Origin: Desulfobacca sp.
Lineage (GTDB): Bacteria; Desulfobacterota; Desulfobaccia; Desulfobaccales; Desulfobaccaceae
Direction: 5' to 3'
Assembly (NCBI GenBank): GCA_028695935.1
Contig: JAQVHY010000018.1
Location: 1-34,508 of the forward strand
Length of the DNA stretch: 34,508 nucleotides
Below, piece by piece: positions 8,213 to 15,950 of this stretch. Numbering within the stretch: position 1 is the first letter of the stretch; each line of letters begins with the position of its first letter. The notes beneath the pieces were generated by a model. The model was not told the origin of the DNA, made no database searches, and was given only the letters and a program-made list of their open reading frames with translations. A program made the translations under genes and the position numbers.

Positions 8213-8791
8213 GTGGTAAGTAAATCCCCTAAAACCAACCCGACCCTGACCATCCCCAATCTGTTAACCATGGTCCGGATTCTTTTGACCCCGCTTATCA
8301 TTATTTTCCTGATTCAGGGCAACTATGATCGAGCTCTGATCATTTTTGTGCTGGCGGGGATCACCGATCTGGTCGATGGCTTGATTGCCCGGACTTGGCA
8401 GTTAAAGTCGCCTTTAGGGGCCTACCTGGACCCGGTAGCCGATAAGCTGTTAATCTCCTCCAGCTTTGTGACTTTAAGCGTCTTTCATAAAATTCCTCCC
8501 TGGCTGGCGGTGCTGGTGATCAGCCGGGATGTGGTAATTCTGGGCGGGGTGATGGTTCTAAAGCTGTTTGAGGTCCAGGTGCCAATCCAGCCCTCCCAGG
8601 CCAGTAAGTGGGCGACGACACTGCAAGTTTTGGCGGTCTTTCTGGTTCTCCTCCAAGAGTTCTGGCTTTTCCCGGACGTGGTGCTTACCGGTTGTTTCTG
8701 GCTCACCGCCATCCTGACTATCGCCTCCGGTCTGCATTATCTGACCCGGGGGCTGCATTATCTGGGCACTACTAGCAATACCGGGGCATAA
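8213..8791 (+). CDS. pgsA: CDP-alcohol phosphatidyltransferase (PgsA-like)
   Basis: Inner-membrane enzyme, most likely CDP-diacylglycerol-glycerol-3-phosphate 3-phosphatidyltransferase, which makes phosphatidylglycerol phosphate for phospholipid synthesis. The 192 residues contain the complete CDP-alcohol transferase motif, D-G-x2-A-R-x8-G-x3-D-x3-D, in DGLIARTWQLKSPLGAYLDP followed by VADK. The N-terminal TIPNLLTMVRILLTP is typical of PgsA, and four or five more hydrophobic helices follow. The start is GTG at 8213, needed to include the conserved N-terminal helix; the ribosome-binding site is weak. A sister activity of the family, such as phosphatidylserine or cardiolipin synthase, is possible but less likely given the N-terminus. 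It converges with livF, with only 15 bp between stop codons. Confidence 0.85.
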   Translation: MVSKSPKTNPTLTIPNLLTMVRILLTPLIIIFLIQGNYDRALIIFVLAGITDLVDGLIARTWQLKSPLGAYLDPVADKLLISSSFVTLSVFHKIPPWLAVLVISRDVVILGGVMVLKLFEVQVPIQPSQASKWATTLQVLAVFLVLLQEFWLFPDVVLTGCFWLTAILTIASGLHYLTRGLHYLGTTSNTGA

Positions 8792-8806
8792 CCCAAAGAT
8801 TTGCGT

Positions 8807-9529
8807 TTAAGGATGGGAAATCTCCTGCTCCCCCAGATAGGCTGCTTTAACCTGCGGGTGGTGGAGTAATTCAGGACCAGGGCCTTCCAAGACGATTCGT
8901 CCGGTTTCCAGGACATAACCATAGTGGGCGATCTGGAGAGCCGCAAAGGCGTTTTGCTCTACCAGCAATAGAGTGATGCCCCGGCGATGAATGTGCTTTA
9001 GAGTTTTAAATAACTCCTTTACCAGAAGAGGGGCCAGCCCCAGTGAAGGCTCGTCCAGTAGCAGTAGGCGGGGACGCGACATCAAGGCCCGGGCCAGGGC
9101 CAGCATCTGTTGCTCGCCGCCGCTCAAGGTACCCGCGGGTTGCTCTAGACGTTCTTGCAGCCGTGGAAATAATCGAAAAATCCATTCCTGGTCCTGACGC
9201 CAATCCTGGCCATCCCGCCGATGATAACCGCCGAGAAGCAGATTTTCTTTAACGTTCAGATTGGCAAAGATGCGCCGACCTTCGGGAGAAACCGCCAGCC
9301 CGAGACGCATGAGGGTATGGGTCGGACGCCCCTGGATTTCTTGGCCAGCAAATCTGATCCGCCCCTGGCGCGGCGCGATTAGCCCGGTGATAGCCCGGAT
9401 GGTGGTGGTCTTGCCAGCCCCGTTGGCGCCGATCAGGGTAACAATTTGCCCTTCCGGCACCTGAAAAGAAACCTGCTGCAAAACCGGGATGTGGCCGTAA
9501 TAGACCTCTAGCCCTTGAATCTCAAGCAC
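8807..9529 (-). CDS. livF: Branched-chain amino acid ABC transporter ATP-binding protein LivF
   Basis: A 240-residue ABC ATPase of the LivF type, which powers a Liv (HAAT) importer for branched-chain or related amino acids. It has Walker A GANGAGKTTT, the Q-loop region, signature LSGGEQQMLALARAL, Walker B LLLLDEPSLGLAP and the switch His region LLLVEQNAFAAL. The N-terminus MLEIQGLEVYYGHIPVL and the AVSPEGRRIFANLNVKENL block are characteristic of LivF rather than LivG. The start is GTG. No livG, livH, livM or livJ gene is adjacent: the DNA just upstream holds a decayed transposase instead. It is thus an orphan subunit, either serving a Liv system elsewhere or stranded by rearrangement. Motifs are intact. 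Confidence 0.9.
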   Translation of the reverse strand: MLEIQGLEVYYGHIPVLQQVSFQVPEGQIVTLIGANGAGKTTTIRAITGLIAPRQGRIRFAGQEIQGRPTHTLMRLGLAVSPEGRRIFANLNVKENLLLGGYHRRDGQDWRQDQEWIFRLFPRLQERLEQPAGTLSGGEQQMLALARALMSRPRLLLLDEPSLGLAPLLVKELFKTLKHIHRRGITLLLVEQNAFAALQIAHYGYVLETGRIVLEGPGPELLHHPQVKAAYLGEQEISHP

Positions 9530-9564
9530 CCTTAACTCGATTAATCTTCAACGCCTCTCTATGA

Positions 9565-9980
9565 TCAACCACACCTCTTCTGGGACCATACCGTTGCGAT
9601 AACCCAGGGCCGGCCGCGGCTATCTCCGCGCCACTTTAGATGTTCCCAGACCTGTTCCTCCACCCGCGAGGCCAATTCCGCAACCTTTAGCGGTGCGGAA
9701 TGATCTTCGGGCAGCTTCGGAAAAGGGGGGCCTCAGCATGGTCCCAAGATGGGGGAACAAACAAGTCCCAGGCATAAAGCCAGGACACTTCTTGCCCCAT
9801 GTAAGTCAAACTGACCCCTACCTGGCAATTTGCCACTTTCCCCAACAACCCAAAGTATTGCCGGGAGACACAAACACTGTGGCGGCTCCCTTCCTTCCGA
9901 TCGACGAAAATATGGCGCGTACGGTGCCAACTAGTCGTCAATACCGGAAAAACAAATTTCGGCAGCCATGCACCAAACAT
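9565..9980 (-). pseudogene. IS701-like DDE transposase remnant (frameshifted)
   Basis: Two overlapping frames together give a transposase-like product. The 5' part (9980 down to about 9715) reads HIFVDRKEGSRHSV, then RQYFGLLGKVANCQVGVSL and WDLFVPPSWDHAEA. This is the IS701-type catalytic core, where one expects D-D-T-G-F-P-K-K-G-x-H-S. Near 9700-9720 the frame shifts, and the other frame continues as LPEDHSAPLKVAELASRV and WEHLKWRGDSRGRPWVIA to a TGA at 9565. The N- and C-terminal thirds are missing and the catalytic motif is eroded (FVDRKEG). It is a dead insertion-sequence fragment. From 9981 to 10417 I see only AT-rich non-coding DNA. Confidence 0.6.
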
Positions 9981-10417
9981 AACAGATTTTTTATCTCCAA
10001 AGCAATTTAATTATCGGATCCGAAAAGCGCCCCGTACGGTTACTTATTTTTTACCACGACAACGAACCTATCACATTTCCACAAACTGGGGGTTAGCTAA
10101 CAGCCTAGCGGTCTCTACCTTGAGCGCCAATTTTAGAAAAAATAACCATAGCTCATATTGGCGGCATATAATAATTGTTGTTGTCATGACAATTTTAGTT
10201 TGAGCAAAAAATAATTGACTAAATAACTTAAATATGCAAAAAAAAGTTTGTCTATTAAAGTAAGATTATTATTCCTCTTCACTATTTCTGGCCATTTTGC
10301 TTTAGAAGATAAGGGGTTTCAAACGGAGAATAATTCGACTGGAACAAAGGGGCTATTTATCGGCAATTGAAGGACGCGCAGCTTGATTGCTCAAAAGCCT
10401 ATTTAAAAGGAGAACTT

Positions 10418-13400
10418 ATGAAAGTCTATAGGAGTATCGGTTCGAGATGGCCGCAGGTTCTTCTGCTGGCGGGGTGGCTGGTGGTTGGTCTTCTGGTTCA
10501 GTCCGCCTTTGCTCAAATAGACTATTACTGGGTCGGCGCTCCGGGCGTCCAGGATTGGGGCACGGCCACCAACTGGAATCCGAACGGGGTACCGAATAAT
10601 GATGACAGCGCTTTTCTGGAACAGGATGACGCCAACAATCGTACCGCGGCTTACCGCAATATCTTCCCTGCTGCCCCAAGTTTGAGCGTTATCAGAATTA
10701 ACGCCACCGGTATTGGCACAATGACCCTAAATCTGGGGCAGCCGGTTCCTGAGGGCGAGCTGCAGGCCGGAACGATTTACGTGGGGGATACCCACCAGGG
10801 GTCGGTGCACCAGACCGACGGTTCCCTCTCGGCCACGGACTACCTCTACCTGGGGAGTCAGACCGGCAGCACCGGCACCTATAACCTGGAAGGCGGCGAC
10901 CTTACCGCCAACAATCTGATGATAGGGGAATTAGGTACCGGTACCTTCACCCAGTCGGAGAACACCCCCGTCTTCACCACCGTCATGGTCACCAATGACC
11001 TAGGGTTGGGGACGGATGTAGGCGGCAGCGGGGCCTATAACCTGCAAGGGGGCACCCTGATTACCAACTATAGCTTTGTAGGTTTTGGCGGCATCGGTGC
11101 TTTCAACCAGGCGAGCGGTATGCACGTGACAGGCAATGACCTGATTCTGGGGTATGTGGCGGGCAGTGAAGGAGCCTACAATCTGGAAGGCGACGGCATC
11201 CTGACCACTTCCTATACCATTGTCGGCAATGAAGGCATCGGGACCTTCAACCAGTCCGGCGGCGGGCAATTAGTGGCCAACAGCCTGACTCTGGGGCAGT
11301 CGGCGGGCGGCCGCGGGGCCTATAACTTCACCGGCGGGGCCCTTACCACGGGCGCTGATCTGTTTGTCGGAGAGGCCGGCAACGGCGAATTCCGACAAAC
11401 CGGGGGCACCATTAACGTCACCGATCACCTGGGCGTGGCCCGCGGGGTCGGCGGCACCGGCACTTATGATATGCAAGGCGGGGACCTCACCGTCGGAGAG
11501 CTATACGTCGGTTATGAAGGGACCGGCACCTTCAATCAGACCGGGGGTACTGTCATCACCAACAATATCAACCTGGCCGACGAGCCTACCGGCCAAGCAA
11601 CCTTTAATCTGCAAGCCGGAAATCTTGCCTTTCTAGATCCAACGATCGCCCAAATCAATGTTGGCAGGCAAGGCATTGCGGTCTTCAATCAGAGTGCTGG
11701 CACCGATCTTTTTCTAAATGGCATTTTTGTCAACAGCCAGGCGGGCACCAGTATCTTCAACCAGATGGGCGGCAACACCACCCTGAACGAGCATCTGGGG
11801 GTGGGCCGTGATTTGGGGGGCCGGGGAGAGTATAATTTACAGGACGGCACCCTGAACATGGTTGATCTTTATATCGGCTATGAGGGCACCGGCACCTTCA
11901 ACCAAACCGGCGGCACCAATACCATTAACGGGGACCTCCGTCTGGCCGACCTGAACACTGGCAACGCCACTTATAATCTGTCGGGCGGCACCCTGGCGAC
12001 CAGCTATACCCTGGTAGGCATTACCGGAACCGGCACCTTCAATCAGACCGGCGGCACCCACTTTGTTAACAATCAGGTAAGAGTTGCTGAAGATCCTGGC
12101 AGCTCCGGGATCTATAACCTCCAAGGCGGCACCCTGACCGCCAACGAAATCATCCTGAATCCTGGGGGCATTTTCAATCAGACCGGCGGCACCCTGAATT
12201 TTACTTCCTTCTTTCACCAGGGCGGCGAAGTGCAGGGCTGTCTGGAAAACCGGGGTACCTACAACTATAATAGCGGTACCTTTACCGGTCGGCTGTTGAA
12301 CTACGGCACGGCCAACTTCAATGCCGATTTTACCGCCGGCAACGGCATGGCCCATTATTCCACACTTACCCTGTACGCTGGGGATAGCCTGAGTTTTAAC
12401 GGCCAGGGTCTGCTACTCGATCAGGGCGGTACCATAACCCAATGGGGCGGCAGTCTGAGCGCCACCAACGAAATTCTCGAAGACACTGGCGCTATGGGCG
12501 CCTTCGCCCAAATCGGTGGCACCCATACGGTGGCTAACACCCTAACCCTGGGTGCAAGTGCCAACGGCCGCGGCGCTTTTAATCTACAGGACGGTTTCCT
12601 GTCCACCACCAACACCATTGTGGGCCAATCCGGCGTCGGTACCTTTATCCAAGTGGGCGGCGAACACAGGGTAGCATCCACTTTGACGTTGGCAGCCAAT
12701 CCGGGCAGCGTCGGGGAGTACGATCTAGACTACGGCATCCTGAGCGCTGGGACCATCTTTTTGAATACCGGCGGCCTTTTCACCCACACTGACGGCAGCC
12801 TGGATTACGGCACCTTTAACCTGCGGGGAGGGACTTTCAGGGGTTGGTTGGATAACTTTGGCACGCTTACCGGGTTTGGGCTGATTGATGGCGATCTGAC
12901 CAATACTGGCACGGTCAACCCGGGCACTTCCACCGGTACCCTAAACGTCACGGGGTCTTACACCCAAAACGCTCTTGGTACCTATGTGGTCGAGATCGCC
13001 TCGGCGACCGATTACGATATCATCGCGGTCGATGGTACGGCACAGGTGGATGGCACCCTGCAACCGGTGCTCTTGGGCGGCTATAATCCGCCCTATAACC
13101 AGGTGTTCCCCGGCATCATCACCGCCACTGGGGGGGTCACCGGCACGTTTGCCAATATCTTATCAAACATCACCTGGAAGTTGTTATATCATCCCACCAG
13201 CATCGACCTGATGCGCTACGGCCGCGACTTTGCCAACCCTGGGGTCCCCTTGACGGCCAACCAACATAATGTTGGTATTATGCTAAACGGCGTCCGGGAT
13301 ACCGCCACCGGCGACCTGGCCCAGGTCCTGGACACCCTGACCGTCATGCCGGCCAGTGCCCTGCCCACGGCCTATCAGCAGATTTCCCCGGATAAGGCTC

Positions 13401-14437
13401 AGGCCCTACCCGCGATGAGCCTGGCAGGAGCCATGATGCACTGGCGCAGCCTGGCCAACCGCCTCACCTACCAGCGCTGGACTGGCGGTGGCGGGGCCGG
13501 GGCGCCGCGAGTTAGCGGTTCTCGGCTGGCAGGTCTGATGCTGGCTTACAACGGCGCTGATGTGGGCGGCCTGCTGTCCGCCCGGGAAAACAGGGAAGCC
13601 AATCGTCCCTGGAGTATCTACACCGATTTCTTGGGCACTTTTGGAGACCAGGATACTACGCTCAATCAGACCGGTTATGATTTTGATATTTTTGGCTTCA
13701 CCGCTGGAGTTGACTATCGCTTGCGGGATAACTTGATCTTAGGGGTAGGCACGGGTTATTATCACACTTCCACCGACTTTAATGGCTCCGGCGGCAACTC
13801 CGAGGCCGACAGTATCCCCTTCTTGGTCTATGGCACCTATTATCCCGGAAATTTCTATGTGATGGGCGCTTTCGGCTATACCCTCAACCTCTACGATATG
13901 GAACGCCGCTTCTCTTTCGGCGGCCTCCGACGGGTCGCCAAGAGCTCGGTAAACGGCAGCCAGATCAATTTCGCCACCGAGGCGGGTTACGATATCAAGG
14001 TTAAACGAGTGATTTTAACGCCCGCGGTGTCCCTGAATTACGCCAAGGCCTGGGCCGGGAGTTTTACCGAAACCGGAGCCGGGGCCTTGAACCTGACGGT
14101 CGGCAACCAGGAAGCGGAATCGCTCCAGACCGGGGTGGGAGCCCGGCTCAGTTGTCCCTTTAAGGCCGGGAAGGCCCGAGTGGTGCCGCAAGTTTCGGCT
14201 TCCTACCAGCATGAATTTTCCAATGACAGCCGGGGACTTAACGCCCGGTTGAGCCCTACCGGCGGCAACTTTTCCTATCGCACCGAATCCCCGCAACGCG
14301 ATTTTGCGGTAGTCGGCGCCGGGGTGGCAGTGGGGATCAAGCCTAACCTGTGTCTCGAGGCCAACTATAACGCCGAGGTGGGGCGCGGCAACTACACGGC
14401 CCACCAAGTCAGCGGGGTGCTGCGCTGGGAGTTCTGA
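10418..14437 (+). CDS. Autotransporter (type Va) with repetitive beta-helix passenger
   Basis: A 1339-residue secreted or surface protein. The ATG at 10418 is chosen because AAAAGGAG lies 7 bases upstream and a clear signal peptide follows (hydrophobic core LLLAGWLVVGLL, cleavage after SAFA near residue 32). A further 17 upstream codons are open but lack a start signal. The passenger (about 35-960) begins with a W-G-x-x-x-N-W-x-P-x-G-V-P module. It then has about a dozen imperfect repeats of about 48 residues built on G-x-Y-N-L-Q-G-G-x-L and G-T-F-N-Q-T-G-G, predicted to form a beta-helix. A linker (about 960-1055) precedes the C-terminal autotransporter beta-barrel (about 1060-1339), which ends in the typical aromatic residue (LRWEF). 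It probably acts as an adhesin or surface-layer component. It has no operon partners and AT-rich DNA upstream. Confidence 0.9.
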   Translation: MKVYRSIGSRWPQVLLLAGWLVVGLLVQSAFAQIDYYWVGAPGVQDWGTATNWNPNGVPNNDDSAFLEQDDANNRTAAYRNIFPAAPSLSVIRINATGIGTMTLNLGQPVPEGELQAGTIYVGDTHQGSVHQTDGSLSATDYLYLGSQTGSTGTYNLEGGDLTANNLMIGELGTGTFTQSENTPVFTTVMVTNDLGLGTDVGGSGAYNLQGGTLITNYSFVGFGGIGAFNQASGMHVTGNDLILGYVAGSEGAYNLEGDGILTTSYTIVGNEGIGTFNQSGGGQLVANSLTLGQSAGGRGAYNFTGGALTTGADLFVGEAGNGEFRQTGGTINVTDHLGVARGVGGTGTYDMQGGDLTVGELYVGYEGTGTFNQTGGTVITNNINLADEPTGQATFNLQAGNLAFLDPTIAQINVGRQGIAVFNQSAGTDLFLNGIFVNSQAGTSIFNQMGGNTTLNEHLGVGRDLGGRGEYNLQDGTLNMVDLYIGYEGTGTFNQTGGTNTINGDLRLADLNTGNATYNLSGGTLATSYTLVGITGTGTFNQTGGTHFVNNQVRVAEDPGSSGIYNLQGGTLTANEIILNPGGIFNQTGGTLNFTSFFHQGGEVQGCLENRGTYNYNSGTFTGRLLNYGTANFNADFTAGNGMAHYSTLTLYAGDSLSFNGQGLLLDQGGTITQWGGSLSATNEILEDTGAMGAFAQIGGTHTVANTLTLGASANGRGAFNLQDGFLSTTNTIVGQSGVGTFIQVGGEHRVASTLTLAANPGSVGEYDLDYGILSAGTIFLNTGGLFTHTDGSLDYGTFNLRGGTFRGWLDNFGTLTGFGLIDGDLTNTGTVNPGTSTGTLNVTGSYTQNALGTYVVEIASATDYDIIAVDGTAQVDGTLQPVLLGGYNPPYNQVFPGIITATGGVTGTFANILSNITWKLLYHPTSIDLMRYGRDFANPGVPLTANQHNVGIMLNGVRDTATGDLAQVLDTLTVMPASALPTAYQQISPDKAQALPAMSLAGAMMHWRSLANRLTYQRWTGGGGAGAPRVSGSRLAGLMLAYNGADVGGLLSARENREANRPWSIYTDFLGTFGDQDTTLNQTGYDFDIFGFTAGVDYRLRDNLILGVGTGYYHTSTDFNGSGGNSEADSIPFLVYGTYYPGNFYVMGAFGYTLNLYDMERRFSFGGLRRVAKSSVNGSQINFATEAGYDIKVKRVILTPAVSLNYAKAWAGSFTETGAGALNLTVGNQEAESLQTGVGARLSCPFKAGKARVVPQVSASYQHEFSNDSRGLNARLSPTGGNFSYRTESPQRDFAVVGAGVAVGIKPNLCLEANYNAEVGRGNYTAHQVSGVLRWEF

Positions 14438-14477
14438 GTTTCTAAAAATCAATTGGGCCACGGCCACCGGTTCCGAG

Positions 14478-14600
14478 GTGGCCAAACGCCGCGCCGCCTC
14501 CATTGTAGGTGGGATAATCACTGTCCTATTGTTGGCGCTTCTCATCTTTCCGGCCCTCTTCCTTCTGTGGAAGTGGCACTCTGAGGTTAAACCGCCGTGA
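14478..14600 (+). CDS. Possible 40-residue single-span membrane protein
   Basis: A short frame starting at GTG encodes a basic N-terminus (KRRAAS), one strongly hydrophobic helix (IVGGIITVLLLALLIFPALF) and a short hydrophilic tail (WKWHSEVKPP), the pattern of a small inner-membrane peptide. The frame is open further upstream into the end of the autotransporter gene, the start is uncertain and no good ribosome-binding site is visible. I do not recognise a family. It may be spurious. The rest of 14438-14655 shows nothing else. Confidence 0.25.
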   Translation: MAKRRAASIVGGIITVLLLALLIFPALFLLWKWHSEVKPP

Positions 14601-14655
14601 CCGATATGAATGCCAATTTCAACTATTATTTAGGCGGTTATCCCCCTTGCGGCTG

Positions 14656-15936
14656 TCAGTAGCGCGGTTCAAAATACAATCTCTTCCCCTGTAGTTCCTG
14701 TTGCTGACGGGCCGAGGCAATCTCCGCTTCACTCCAGGGTTCGACAATCAGCGACTCGGAAACCAGTTCCCATAAGTACTTGACCTCGATATCGAGATGA
14801 TATTCCTTGATCAGGCTCTTCATGATCTGGTCCCGACAGTTATGGCAGGGAGTGACTACCAGTTTAGCACCGGCTTCCCGGATCTGCTCGGCCTTTATCC
14901 GACCGTAATAGATGCGTTCTTTATCATAGGGCATGGCCCAGGCCCCGCCGCCGGCGCCGCAGCAGAACTGCTCAACCCGATTGGGATACATCTCCACCCA
15001 GTGTTCCACACATTGGGAGAGGATGTCGCGCGGCTCCTCAAAATAGCCCTGGCCAAAGGCTCGCAGCGATTTGCGGCCATAATTGCACGGATCATGGTAG
15101 GTGGCCAGTTCCGGGTGTCGGGATTTATCTACCCGAATACGGCCGGTATCAAAATAATGCTTGAGCACGTCAAAGATGCTCCAGATCCGGAAGTGCTGAC
15201 TTTCCTCTTTAAACCATGTGGCGAGACCTAACCTGGTCGCGTAGTAGGCGTGGCCTCATTCCGGCAAGAGCAGATTGGGGATTTTGAGCCGCTGCATGTT
15301 GGCGACAATCCGTCCCACCAATTCCCGCATGGATTCATCATCGCCGGAGAACAGCGCCCAATTGACCCCCTCCCAGTGCACCGCGGGCACCGTCCAGCTT
15401 TCTTTGGCGGCATAAAAGATCTTCCACCAAAACTTCAGGTCATCAGGCTCGGCAAAGGGTTCCTTGGAATTGATGGTCACCAGGAAATTGGCCCCTGCCT
15501 GGTCAATCGGCACATAAAATCCGGGAAAGCCCTCGTCTTCCAGTTCATAACCCAAGTCGTTGAGCAGAAAGAGGAAGTCTTCCTGGGGAATTCCCAGGTT
15601 ATTGCCGCGCTCCAGGTCCATAATCACACCCTTATGAATCGGGCCGGGCACCTTATCCCGGTTTCTGAGGCCGCGGGCGGTGCGTAAAATCTTTAGTAAC
15701 GGCACATTCATGGGACAGGCGGACTCGCAGCGCCCGCACAAAGTGCAGATCCAGGGGAAACGCGAGTCGATCAATTCCTGATCCATTCCATAGGCGAGCA
15801 TCCGGACGGCCTGGCGGGGGTCCAGACCATCGATGCCGGAGACCGGACAGCGGGAGGCACAGGTGCTACAGGTGTAGCAAGCATGGGGGATGCTCAGGAC
15901 GTCGGGAAGTTGTCGGGCCAGATTGATATCGGCCAT
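14656..15936 (-). CDS. Selenocysteine-containing HdrCB-type (CCG-domain) iron-sulfur subunit
   Basis: Read as one 426-residue protein with selenocysteine at residue 227, encoded by the in-frame TGA at 15256-15258. The N-terminal HdrC-like part has two 4Fe-4S motifs (Cys20/23/26/30 and 64/67/70/74). A middle domain follows (FWWKIFYAAKESW). The C-terminal HdrB/HdrD-like cysteine-rich domain has LPE-U-GHAYYATRLG, HDPC (284), FCCGAG (325-326) and CHNC (364, 367). The intact paralogue at 27531-28796 aligns throughout and has Cys in the UGA position. The frame past the TGA has no other stop until 14656, and a hairpin follows at 15221-15240. The start ATG at 15936 has GAGGAG six bases upstream; an ATG at 15954 overlaps the preceding stop as ATGA. 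Likely role: the disulfide- or thiol-active, or electron-relay, subunit of the Qmo/Hdr-like complex encoded just upstream. A nonsense mutation is the alternative. Confidence 0.85.
15221..15240 (-). promoter_or_regulatory. Candidate bacterial SECIS hairpin
   Basis: Beginning 16 nt after the UGA, the mRNA reads GCGACC-AGGUUA-GGUCUCGC. This folds into a 6-bp stem (GCGACC with GG..UCGC) with a two-base bulge on the 3' side, capped by the hexaloop AGGUUA. The loop begins about 22 nt after the UGA. Size, position and GGU-containing loop resemble the E. coli fdhF SECIS (loop AGGUCU). Bacterial SECIS elements lie in the coding region directly after the UGA and bind SelB. Confidence 0.65.
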
Positions 15937-15950
15937 AGTGTCTCCTCTGC

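Noticed and set aside
9693-10010. Plus-strand open frame of 105 codons
   Set aside because: It is antisense to the transposase remnant, whose protein is recognisable in the opposite direction.
10289-10300. TGGCCATTTTGC as a sigma-54 promoter for the autotransporter
   Set aside because: The spacing between the GG and GC elements is three bases too short for RpoN.
10860-12760. Regularly spaced DNA repeats as a CRISPR-like or satellite array
   Set aside because: The repeats are in frame, degenerate and code for the beta-helix units of the autotransporter passenger.
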